30,314 nucleotides of DNA, from positions 1 to 30,314 of the forward strand of contig JBJENW010000004.1 in the NCBI GenBank assembly GCA_051880395.1. Reading direction: 5' to 3'. Positions 8,318 to 15,705 of this stretch are shown in pieces; position 1 is the first letter of the stretch, and each line of letters starts with the position of its first letter. The translations under genes and the position numbers were made by a program. The notes under the pieces are model-generated. The model made no database searches, was not told where the DNA came from, and worked only from the letters and a program-made list of their open reading frames with translations. This stretch comes from JBJENW01 sp051880395 (GTDB lineage: Bacteria > Bacillota > Clostridia > Lachnospirales > Lachnospiraceae).

Positions 8318-9218
8318 ATATTTAAAAAAGCTGTTGTGTGAGGCGAGCAGCAGTTTTATTTATAAAATGCTGCGAAAAAAAAATATCGTTTTAAACGGAA
8401 AAAAAGCCGATGGTTCGGAAAAACTCGTGGAAGGAGACCAGATAAAATTATTTTTATCAGACGAAACATATGAGAAATTTACCCGTTCTACTTCTAAACA
8501 GGAGAATGCACTTGCACAGATTCCGGTGAAAAAGCTGGATATAATTTATGAAGATACAGAACTTCTTGTAATAAACAAGCCAGTCGGTATGTTATCACAA
8601 AAGGCTATGCCAACCGATATTTCTGCAAACGAATATATCTTATCCTATTTATTGCAAAAAGGCGAGATTACACAGCAGGAATTAAATACATTTCGACCGT
8701 CTATCTGCAATCGTCTGGATCGGAACACATCCGGACTTTTAATCGCCGGAAAGACATTGCATGGATTACAGAATATGGCAGAAGCGCTGAAAGGTCGAAC
8801 GGTAGAAAAATATTATCGTTGTATCGTAAAAGGAAACATTGTAAAGTCCAAACACATTACCGGATATCTGACGAAGGATACGAATCGGAATCAAGTGCAC
8901 ATCAGAAAGGAAAAAACAGCAGATGCCAAGTGGATTGAAACAGCCTATACGCCGATCAAACAATACGAACGTGCAACGCTGTTAGAAGTACATTTGATCA
9001 CAGGGCGTTCGCATCAGATTCGTGCACATCTGGCATCGATCGGTCATCCGATTATCGGAGACACCAAATACGGTGATGCGCAGTTAAACGCAAAAGTTCG
9101 AAAAGCATGTGGCGTAAAAAGTCAGTTATTGCACGCTTACTGCATGAAATTCCCAGATGGACGGGAATTTGTCGCACCATTGCCGGATACGTTTGCACAA
9201 ATAGAGCAGATCTTGTAA
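8268..9218 (+). CDS. RluC/RluD-family 23S rRNA pseudouridine synthase
   Basis: Pseudouridine synthase of the RluA family, with an N-terminal S4 domain (residues about 12-65) followed by the catalytic domain. The catalytic Asp is D151 in CNRLDRNTSGL. Downstream lie the RTVEKYYRCIVKG stretch and LITGRSHQIRAHLASIGHPIIGDTKYG, the typical HQIR/GDxxYG pair. The 316-residue length fits RluC/RluD. The gene starts 50 bp inside the 3' end of ygiQ; AGCAGGA at suitable distance supports this ATG, and the S4 domain would be damaged by a later start. Translational coupling with ygiQ is likely. The target uridines cannot be read from sequence. Confidence 0.93.
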   Translation: MKEQIIRKNEAGQRFDKYLKKLLCEASSSFIYKMLRKKNIVLNGKKADGSEKLVEGDQIKLFLSDETYEKFTRSTSKQENALAQIPVKKLDIIYEDTELLVINKPVGMLSQKAMPTDISANEYILSYLLQKGEITQQELNTFRPSICNRLDRNTSGLLIAGKTLHGLQNMAEALKGRTVEKYYRCIVKGNIVKSKHITGYLTKDTNRNQVHIRKEKTADAKWIETAYTPIKQYERATLLEVHLITGRSHQIRAHLASIGHPIIGDTKYGDAQLNAKVRKACGVKSQLLHAYCMKFPDGREFVAPLPDTFAQIEQIL

Positions 9219-9245
9219 ACACCAGATTTTTTAGTGGAGGAAATT

Positions 9246-9905
9246 ATGAATTTATATATCATACGACATGGAGAAACAGAATGGAATAAAGCAGGGAAAG
9301 TGCAGGGGATGTCTGATATTTCTTTGAACGAAAAGGGGATTGCACTTGCAGAAGTAACGCGAGACGGTTTAAAAAAGGATGGCGTCACGTTTGATCGTGT
9401 CTACAGCAGCCCGCTGCTTCGCGCCAGACAGACCACAGAAACCATATTGGAAGGCACAACGGTTACGTATCAGCCGGATGCGAGGATTGCAGAGATGAGC
9501 TTCGGCGAATACGAAGGATTGACCTTTGCAGAAATCAATGCCAAACCTGAGTATCAGAATTTTGGCAATTGTTTTCACAATCCGGCGCTCTATCATGCAG
9601 ACCGGGGTGCAGAGTCTTTTGAACAAGTAAAAGCGCGTGTGCAGAATTTTTTTGAGGAACAGATTTTTCCGTATCGTGCGAAAGAAGAAAATGTGCTTCT
9701 TGTCTGCCATGGTGCTGTCAGCCGAATGATGATTTTATTTATGCAACAGCTTCCGATTACGGAATTTTGGAAAGTGGAACAATATAACTGCTGCGTCAAT
9801 AAAATTCATTTTACGGAAACAGCAATGGAATTTGAATACATAAATAAATTGTATTATGAACGTGAGGCGACTCTATCCGCAACCGATGCGGCCATTCGGA
9901 GGTAG
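9246..9905 (+). CDS. Histidine phosphatase superfamily protein (phosphoglycerate-mutase-like)
   Basis: A 219-residue phosphatase of the branch-1 histidine phosphatase fold. The RHGET motif (IIRHGETEWN, residues 6-15) supplies the phospho-accepting His, and a second catalytic His is in LLVCHGAVSRMM. An upstream in-frame GTG at 9234 exists, but it sits inside the ribosome binding site AGTGGAGG (9233-9240); the ATG at 9246 gives normal spacing and the family's N-terminus (MNLYIIRHGE). The substrate is unknown: cofactor-dependent mutase, cobalamin-pathway phosphatase and general sugar phosphatase are all possible. Its stop lies 4 bp before recU. Confidence 0.92.
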   Translation: MNLYIIRHGETEWNKAGKVQGMSDISLNEKGIALAEVTRDGLKKDGVTFDRVYSSPLLRARQTTETILEGTTVTYQPDARIAEMSFGEYEGLTFAEINAKPEYQNFGNCFHNPALYHADRGAESFEQVKARVQNFFEEQIFPYRAKEENVLLVCHGAVSRMMILFMQQLPITEFWKVEQYNCCVNKIHFTETAMEFEYINKLYYEREATLSATDAAIRR

Positions 9906-9909
9906 CATA

Positions 9910-10458
9910 ATGCCTACATGGAACTCTAGAGGACTTCGAGGCTCAACCTTAGAAGAATACATTAATTATACGAATGAAAAATATGCCGATGCAGGACTAG
10001 CCTTAATTCAGAAGATTCCAACACCGATCACGCCGATTAAAATCGATAAGGAGAGCCGCCATATTACACTTGCCTATTTTGACCAGAAAAGTACGGTCGA
10101 TTATATCGGAATCGTGCAGGGAATCCCTGTCTGTTTTGATGCAAAAGAATGTTTTACGGATACTTTCCCACTGCAAAATGTGCATCCACATCAGATTAAA
10201 TTTATGCAGCAGTTCGAGAAACAGGAAGGAATCGCGTTTTTTCTGATTTCATTTACGCAGCGGGAAACATATTATTACCTGCGTCTGTCGGAGATGATGA
10301 AGTTTTGGGAACGCCGAAAGGCAGGCGGACGCAAAAGTTTCCGCATCGAAGAATTAGATGCGAATTTCTTTTTTCGATCAGGAAAAGGGGTACTGATTCC
10401 GTACCTTGATGCAATCCAAAAGGATTTGGACAGCAGGGATCTGCCGGAAGAAGAATAA
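9910..10458 (+). CDS. recU: Holliday junction resolvase RecU
   Basis: RecU cuts four-way DNA junctions in recombination and chromosome segregation in Firmicutes. The protein is 182 residues from the ATG at 9910, which has GGAGGT (9898-9903) six bases upstream; an earlier in-frame ATG at 9856 lies inside the preceding gene and is not supported. Features are the N-terminal NSRGLRGSTLEEYINYTN, the nuclease core STVDYIGI with D64, and FDAKEC with D77, K79 and E80, matching the D-(E/D)xK metal site. The usual Glu of the second acidic position is Asp here, a conservative change seen at this site type. RecU is usually paired with a penicillin-binding protein gene; here it closes a mixed run instead. 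Confidence 0.92.
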   Translation: MPTWNSRGLRGSTLEEYINYTNEKYADAGLALIQKIPTPITPIKIDKESRHITLAYFDQKSTVDYIGIVQGIPVCFDAKECFTDTFPLQNVHPHQIKFMQQFEKQEGIAFFLISFTQRETYYYLRLSEMMKFWERRKAGGRKSFRIEELDANFFFRSGKGVLIPYLDAIQKDLDSRDLPEEE

Positions 10459-10461
10459 TGG

Positions 10462-10490
10462 TTGACTTCTTATATATTTTTCGATATAAT
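10462..10490 (+). promoter_or_regulatory. Sigma-A-type promoter of the histidine operon
   Basis: TTGACT (10462-10467), a 17-bp spacer and TATAAT (10485-10490). The predicted transcript starts near 10497, leaving a leader of about 80 nt before hisZ. No T-box sequence (GGGTGGxACCGCG-like) is present in that leader. Confidence 0.8.
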
Positions 10491-10536
10491 AACATAAGTT
10501 TAATTTTGTAGCATGGTAGCACACTAAAGTGTTTAC

Positions 10537-10555
10537 TGAAAATTTAGAATTTTCA
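10537..10555 (+). promoter_or_regulatory. AT-rich hairpin in the his leader
   Basis: TGAAAATT and AATTTTCA form a perfect 8-bp stem around a 3-nt TAG loop, 23 bases before the hisZ start and just before its AAAGGAA ribosome binding site. There is no T-run after it, so it is not a terminator. It could be an operator or an RNA structure influencing translation; its role is not known. Confidence 0.4.
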
Positions 10556-10578
10556 ATGCTAAGAAAGGAATATTTTAC

Positions 10579-11772
10579 ATGAAACGTGAATTATTACATA
10601 CCCCGGAAGGCGTTCGGGACATTTACAATCGCGAATGTGAGCAGAAAATGGTATTGCAGAATGAATTGTTAACGATTTTGAAACAGTACGGATATCATAT
10701 GATCCAGACACCTTCTTTTGAATTTTTTGATATATTTGGACGTGAAATCGGTACAACACCATCGAATGAATTATTTAAATTCTTTGATCATGAAGGAAAT
10801 ACTCTGGTACTCCGCCCGGATATCACGCCATCGATCGCCCGTGCGACGGCGAAATATTTTATGGATGAAGAAATGCCGATACGTCTCGGATATATGGGAA
10901 ACGTTTTTATCAATCATAAGAGTTATCAGGGACGTTTGAAAGAAAATACACAGCTTGGAGCAGAATTGATCAATGACAGCAGTGTAGAGGCAGATGCAGA
11001 GATCATTGCACTTGCAGTAGATGCGCTTCGTGCTTGTGGATTGCAGGAATTTCAGGTCAGCGTTGGACATGCAGCCTTTTTCGAGGGATTGGCAGCTGCA
11101 GCCGGGTTAGATGAAGAACAGGAAGATGAACTGAGAGAGTTGATCCAAAATAAGAATTTCTTTGGCGTCGAAGAGTTCGTTTCCACTTTACAGTTGGATG
11201 AAAATCTGCAGAAATTATTTGGACTTTTAAGCGGATTCTATGATACAACGGATGAAATTGCACAGGCGAAAGGGTATGCAAAGCAGTATCCGCAGGTATT
11301 AGCAGCAATCGAGCATTTAGAGCAGCTGCATGAGAGACTGAAATATTATGAAATCGACCGCTATGTGGCATTTGAACTTGGTTTAGTCAGTGATCGCCGC
11401 TATTATACAGGGATCATCTTTTCCGGTTATACATTCGGAAGCGGTGCACCGATCTTAGTTGGTGGACGTTATGATAAATTGCTGGCGCAGTTTAAAAAGC
11501 AGGCTCCGTCTATTGGTTTTGCAGTTATGGTCGATCAAGTGATGATCGCGTTATCTCGTCAAAAAATCGATATTCCGGTGAAAGAAGATACGCAGTTAGT
11601 ATTGTATTCCGCAGATACCATGGAAAAGGCCGTTGCGTTTGCAAAAGCAGAACGTGCCAAACAGCATAACATCGAACTGATGAAAAAAGAAGCATCTCGT
11701 ACAGCAGCCGATTATGAGGCATATGCTGCGCGTAACCACATTGCAAAAATTATAGATATGGATGGTGAATAA
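10579..11772 (+). CDS. hisZ: ATP phosphoribosyltransferase regulatory subunit (HisZ)
   Basis: HisZ is a histidyl-tRNA synthetase paralogue without charging activity that assembles with short-form HisG and provides the histidine-feedback site of the first pathway step. The 397-residue protein keeps the class II synthetase fold: TPEGVRDI at the N-terminus, motif-2-like RLGYMGNVFI with a following QLGAELI, and motif-3-like GGRYDKLLAQF. It lacks the C-terminal anticodon-binding domain length of a true HisRS and is followed at once by a short HisG, which fixes the assignment. AAAGGAA precedes the ATG. Only two bases separate its stop from the hisG start, so translational coupling is likely. Confidence 0.93.
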   Translation: MKRELLHTPEGVRDIYNRECEQKMVLQNELLTILKQYGYHMIQTPSFEFFDIFGREIGTTPSNELFKFFDHEGNTLVLRPDITPSIARATAKYFMDEEMPIRLGYMGNVFINHKSYQGRLKENTQLGAELINDSSVEADAEIIALAVDALRACGLQEFQVSVGHAAFFEGLAAAAGLDEEQEDELRELIQNKNFFGVEEFVSTLQLDENLQKLFGLLSGFYDTTDEIAQAKGYAKQYPQVLAAIEHLEQLHERLKYYEIDRYVAFELGLVSDRRYYTGIIFSGYTFGSGAPILVGGRYDKLLAQFKKQAPSIGFAVMVDQVMIALSRQKIDIPVKEDTQLVLYSADTMEKAVAFAKAERAKQHNIELMKKEASRTAADYEAYAARNHIAKIIDMDGE

Positions 11773-11774
11773 GA

Positions 11775-12422
11775 ATGAGCGACCGCTATTTAACGTTCGC
11801 CCTTGGAAAAGGACGTCTGGCAAAGAAAACTCTGGAAATGTTCGAAAAGATCGGCATTACCTGCGAAGAAATGAAGGATAAAGATACCAGAAAACTGATC
11901 TTTGTAAATGAAGAACTGAAAATGCGTTTCTTTCTTGCAAAAGGCCCGGATGTGCCGACTTATGTAGAATATGGCGCAGCGGATATCGGGATTGTTGGAA
12001 AAGATACCATTTTAGAAGAAGCAAGAAACATTTATGAAGTACTTGATCTTGGATTTGGAAAATGTAAAATGTGTGTCTGTGGACCAAAAGAGGCAGGCGA
12101 ATTACTACAGCATCATGAAATGATCCGGGTAGCAACGAAATATCCTCGCATCGCAAAGGATTATTTTTACAATAAAAAGCATCAAACCGTAGAATTTATT
12201 AAATTAAACGGTTCCATCGAGCTGGCACCGATCGTTGGATTATCGGAAGTGATCGTAGATATCGTAGAGACCGGCTCTACCCTGCGTGAAAACGGATTGG
12301 TCGTATTAGAAGAAGTATGTCCGCTTTCTGCCCGCATGGTGGTAAATCAAGTCAGCATGAAAATGGAAAACGAACGTATTACCAAATTAATCGCAGATTT
12401 AAAAGGTGTGATCAACGCTTAA
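11775..12422 (+). CDS. hisG: ATP phosphoribosyltransferase catalytic subunit, short form (HisG)
   Basis: Catalyses the first committed step of histidine synthesis, joining ATP and PRPP to phosphoribosyl-ATP. At 215 residues it is the short form, lacking the C-terminal regulatory domain of long HisG, and so depends on HisZ encoded just upstream. Motifs include the N-terminal FALGKGRLAKKT, GAADIGIVGKDT, and the PRPP-binding DIVETGSTLRENGL near residues 157-170. The start overlaps the end of the hisZ ribosome path (stop TAA, two bases, ATG), with GGTGA just upstream. Confidence 0.96.
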   Translation: MSDRYLTFALGKGRLAKKTLEMFEKIGITCEEMKDKDTRKLIFVNEELKMRFFLAKGPDVPTYVEYGAADIGIVGKDTILEEARNIYEVLDLGFGKCKMCVCGPKEAGELLQHHEMIRVATKYPRIAKDYFYNKKHQTVEFIKLNGSIELAPIVGLSEVIVDIVETGSTLRENGLVVLEEVCPLSARMVVNQVSMKMENERITKLIADLKGVINA

Positions 12423-12467
12423 TTGCATAGCAATTTGTTGATTCTTTTTGGAAAGAAGGAAAAGTAG

Positions 12468-13760
12468 ATGAGAATTTTAAAATTGACAAAGGACGCCCAG
12501 AATAACATTCTGGAAAATTTATTAAAACGAAGCCCAAACAGCTATCAGCAGTATGAAAATACAGTAAATGAAATCATTCAAACGGTACGTGAAAAACGCG
12601 ATGAAGCGATTTTTGCTTACACAGCACAGTTCGATCATGCAGAAATTAATGCAGACAATATCGAAGTGACAGACGCAGAAATCAAAGAAGCATATGATAC
12701 GATCGATGCAGATTTGTTAGAAGTCGTAAGGAAAGCATTGGTGAACATTCGCGCTTATCATGAAAAACAGAAACGAAACAGCTGGTTTGACAGCCAGGAA
12801 AATGGGATTATTCTTGGACAGAAAGTAACGCCGCTTCAACGTGTCGGTGTTTATGTTCCAGGTGGAAAAGCAGTATATCCTTCTTCTGTTTTGATGAATG
12901 TTGTTCCGGCAAAAGTAGCTGGTGTTGACGAGATTATTATGACAACACCGCCTGGAAAAGACGGAAAAGTAAATCCGGTCACCTTAGTAGCAGCAAAAGA
13001 AGCCGGTGTAGATAAGGTTTACAAAGTAGGTGGTGCACAGGCAATCGCAGCGCTTGCATTCGGTACAGAGTCTGTGCCAAAAGTGGACAAGATCGTAGGC
13101 CCTGGAAACATTTTCGTAGCACTTGCCAAAAAAGCCGTATTCGGCTATGTCAGCATCGATTCGATCGCCGGTCCGAGCGAAATTTTAGTATTGGCAGACG
13201 AAACAGCAAATGCGCATTTTGTAGCTGCTGATCTGCTTTCCCAGGCAGAACACGATGAGATGGCATCTGCTATTTTAATTACGACCAGTCAGAAACTGGC
13301 AGAAGAGGTATCCGATGAAGTAGATGGATATCTGAAGAAATTATCAAGAGCAGAGATCATTCAGAAATCATTAGATAATTATGGTTACATTTTGGTTGCT
13401 GACAGCATGGATGATGCAATCGCAACTGCAAATGAGATTGCATCCGAACACTTAGAAATTGTGACAGCGAATCCATTTGAGACAATGACAAAAATCCGCA
13501 ATGCCGGAGCCATCTTCCTTGGAACTTACAGCAGCGAGCCGCTGGGTGATTATTTTGCAGGTCCAAACCACATTTTACCGACAAATGGTACCGCAAAATT
13601 CTTCTCTCCGCTGAGTGTAGATGATTTCATCAAGAAATCCAGTATCATCTCTTACTCCAAGGATGCCTTGCAGGAAGTTTACAAGGATATCGTAAAATTT
13701 GCAGAATCCGAGCAGTTAACCGCACATGCGAACTCGATTCGTGTACGTTTTGAAGACTAA
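12468..13760 (+). CDS. hisD: Histidinol dehydrogenase (HisD)
   Basis: Performs the last two oxidations of histidine synthesis, histidinol to histidine, with NAD and zinc. The protein has 430 residues, the normal length. The zinc ligands line up closely with the Escherichia coli enzyme: Q259 and H262 (LLSQAEHDE), D361 (LGDYFAGPNH) and H420 (TAHANSIRV). The catalytic Glu-His pair is E327-H328 in ASEHLE. GPGNIFVALAK and AGPSEILVLAD are the family signature segments. GAAAGAAGG precedes ATG. The 45-bp gap after hisG holds no convincing structure. Confidence 0.97.
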   Translation: MRILKLTKDAQNNILENLLKRSPNSYQQYENTVNEIIQTVREKRDEAIFAYTAQFDHAEINADNIEVTDAEIKEAYDTIDADLLEVVRKALVNIRAYHEKQKRNSWFDSQENGIILGQKVTPLQRVGVYVPGGKAVYPSSVLMNVVPAKVAGVDEIIMTTPPGKDGKVNPVTLVAAKEAGVDKVYKVGGAQAIAALAFGTESVPKVDKIVGPGNIFVALAKKAVFGYVSIDSIAGPSEILVLADETANAHFVAADLLSQAEHDEMASAILITTSQKLAEEVSDEVDGYLKKLSRAEIIQKSLDNYGYILVADSMDDAIATANEIASEHLEIVTANPFETMTKIRNAGAIFLGTYSSEPLGDYFAGPNHILPTNGTAKFFSPLSVDDFIKKSSIISYSKDALQEVYKDIVKFAESEQLTAHANSIRVRFED

Positions 13761-13772
13761 GGAGGGAGCACT

Positions 13773-14366
13773 ATGCTGGAAAATCGTACTGCTGAGATAA
13801 CCAGAAAGACAAAAGAAACAGATATTTCGATCTATCTGAATCTGGACGGAAATGGAAATACAGATTTGAATACGGGCATCGGTTTTTTTGACCATATGCT
13901 CGATGGCTTTGCCCGTCACGGTCTGTTTGATCTAAAGGCACATGTTACCGGTGATTTAGAGGTAGACTGTCATCATACGATCGAGGATACCGGAATTGTG
14001 CTTGGTACAGCCATCAAGCAAGCCGTAGGTGATAAAAAAGGTATTCGTCGTTATGGGCATTTCATTCTGCCAATGGATGAAACACTGGTTTTGTGTGCGA
14101 TCGATTTATCCGGTAGACCATATTTGTCCTTTGATGCAGAGTTCCGTGCAGAACGAGTCGGCTATATGGATACAGAAATGGTGCGGGAATTTTTTTATGC
14201 GATTTCTTATAGTGCCGGAATGAATCTGCATATAAAACTGTTATCCGGTTCAAATAATCATCACATAATAGAGGCAATGTTTAAAGCATTTGCGAAAGCG
14301 TTAGATGAGGCTACACAAATAGATCCGCGTATCACAGACGTATTATCCACAAAGGGGAGTCTGTAA
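13773..14366 (+). CDS. hisB: Imidazoleglycerol-phosphate dehydratase (HisB, monofunctional)
   Basis: Dehydrates imidazole glycerol phosphate to imidazole acetol phosphate using two manganese ions. The 197-residue protein is the single-domain form, without the histidinol phosphatase domain found in enterobacteria. The two repeated metal motifs are both present: FFDHMLDGFARHG and DCHHTIEDTGIVLG in the first half, and NNHHIIEAMFKAFAKAL in the second. AAGGAGGGAG stands before ATG, 12 bp after hisD. In many genomes hisH, hisA and hisF follow hisB; here the gene after it is a fusion, and those genes are not in the window. Confidence 0.97.
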   Translation: MLENRTAEITRKTKETDISIYLNLDGNGNTDLNTGIGFFDHMLDGFARHGLFDLKAHVTGDLEVDCHHTIEDTGIVLGTAIKQAVGDKKGIRRYGHFILPMDETLVLCAIDLSGRPYLSFDAEFRAERVGYMDTEMVREFFYAISYSAGMNLHIKLLSGSNNHHIIEAMFKAFAKALDEATQIDPRITDVLSTKGSL

Positions 14367-14387
14367 ACGCAGAAAACGAGGAAAATT

Positions 14388-15671
14388 ATGGAACATAAAA
14401 ATTTGGTTGCCACCCTGTTTTTAAAAAATGGGGTGTCTGTTACCGATTATCATTCGGATAAACCTACAAAAGATGATATTCACAAATTAGTAAAAATTTA
14501 CGATGACAGCGGAGTCGATAAGATTTTGATCTTTGATCTGTCGGATACCGAGGCAGAACATGAAATGAATCTACATGTTATTCGGGAGATCAATCATATG
14601 GTACAGATTCCGGTCTGTGCTGGAGGAAATATCAATTCATTAGAGGATATCCGCAAATTATTATATACAGGCTGCCAACAGGTGGTATTAAATGCTGACA
14701 AGCCGAAATGTGTCAGATTGGCACAGGAAGGCGCAAAACGTTTTGGAAAAGAGAAGATTACGGTCTCTTTGATGACAGTAGATATTTTATTTAAACATCT
14801 TCCGGAACTGACAGAGAACATTGATCGTCTGTTTGTATTGAATGAATCAATTATTGATGCGGTAGACAATGTTACAAAACTTCCGTTTACAGCGCTTGTG
14901 GATGGATATGATCTAGATCATATCGTCAATGTTTTGAAAAAAGAATCCGTTGTGGGAATCGCAGGTGCTTTTATCAATGATGCTGCCACGGATATTATGA
15001 AACTGAAACAGGATCTGGCTGCAGCAGGGGTCCCGATGAATAAATTCGAGCCGCTTTTGCACTGGTCGGATTTGAAATTAAATTCAGACGGAATGGTGCC
15101 GGTTGTGGTTCAAGATTACAGAACGAACGAAGTTTTGATGGTTGCTTATATGAATGAAGAAGCGTTTCAGCATACGATCGAATGCGGTCGTATGACTTAT
15201 TACAGCCGCAGTAGACAGGAACTTTGGGAAAAAGGATTGACATCCGGGCATTTCCAGTATGTGAAATCTTTGACGGCAGATTGTGATTATGACACGATCC
15301 TTGCAAAAGTTTCTCAGGTCGGAGCAGCCTGCCACACAGGAAAATATTCCTGTTTTTTCAATGAGATCGCAAAAAAAGAATTTCAGGAGAAAAATACGCA
15401 GGCAGTTTTTGATACCGTTTATCAGACGGTTGCTGACCGTAAAGTACATCCAAAAGAGGGATCCTATTCGAATGCTCTGTTTGAAAAGGGAATCGATAAT
15501 ATTTTAAAAATGTTTGGAAAAGAAGCGACAGAGATTATTATCGCTGCGAAAAATCCGGATACAGAGCAATTGAAAAGTGAGATTTCAGACCTGTTGTATT
15601 ATATTATGGTCCTGATGGTGCAGCGGGGCATTACATGGGATGATATCACAGATGAACTGGTACACCGTTAA
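14388..15671 (+). CDS. hisIE: Fusion: HisA/HisF-like barrel + HisI + HisE (phosphoribosyl-AMP cyclohydrolase / phosphoribosyl-ATP diphosphatase)
   Basis: A 427-residue protein in three parts. Residues 1-225 resemble a whole HisF/HisA barrel: VKIYDDSGVDKILIFDLSD, the phosphate-loop-like CAGGNINSLEDIRKLL (78-92), and a C-terminal AGAFINDAATDIMKLKQDL matching the last strand and helix. However, the catalytic Asp of the HisF N-terminus (the CLDV segment) is replaced (ATLFLKNG), so this part is probably not an active enzyme. Residues about 226-335 are HisI, with D298, D300 and D302 and zinc ligands C299, C315 and C322 at the expected 16 and 7 residue spacing. Residues about 340-427 are HisE (NALFEKGIDNILKMFGKEATE, EISDLLYYIMVLM). 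HisIE carries out the second and third steps of the pathway. A role for the first part, perhaps scaffold or regulatory, is inference. Confidence 0.9.
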   Translation: MEHKNLVATLFLKNGVSVTDYHSDKPTKDDIHKLVKIYDDSGVDKILIFDLSDTEAEHEMNLHVIREINHMVQIPVCAGGNINSLEDIRKLLYTGCQQVVLNADKPKCVRLAQEGAKRFGKEKITVSLMTVDILFKHLPELTENIDRLFVLNESIIDAVDNVTKLPFTALVDGYDLDHIVNVLKKESVVGIAGAFINDAATDIMKLKQDLAAAGVPMNKFEPLLHWSDLKLNSDGMVPVVVQDYRTNEVLMVAYMNEEAFQHTIECGRMTYYSRSRQELWEKGLTSGHFQYVKSLTADCDYDTILAKVSQVGAACHTGKYSCFFNEIAKKEFQEKNTQAVFDTVYQTVADRKVHPKEGSYSNALFEKGIDNILKMFGKEATEIIIAAKNPDTEQLKSEISDLLYYIMVLMVQRGITWDDITDELVHR

Positions 15672-15705
15672 CTGTTTACGGTAAGGAAAGTTGTGAGGAA
15701 TCAGT

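Noticed and set aside
9856..9909. Longer RecU start at 9856
   Set aside because: It would lie inside the histidine phosphatase gene without a ribosome binding site; GGAGGT correctly serves the ATG at 9910.
12423..12467. TTGC-ATA-GCAA mini-hairpin between hisG and hisD as a terminator
   Set aside because: The stem has only four pairs and the T-run is interrupted; read-through is expected in a his operon.
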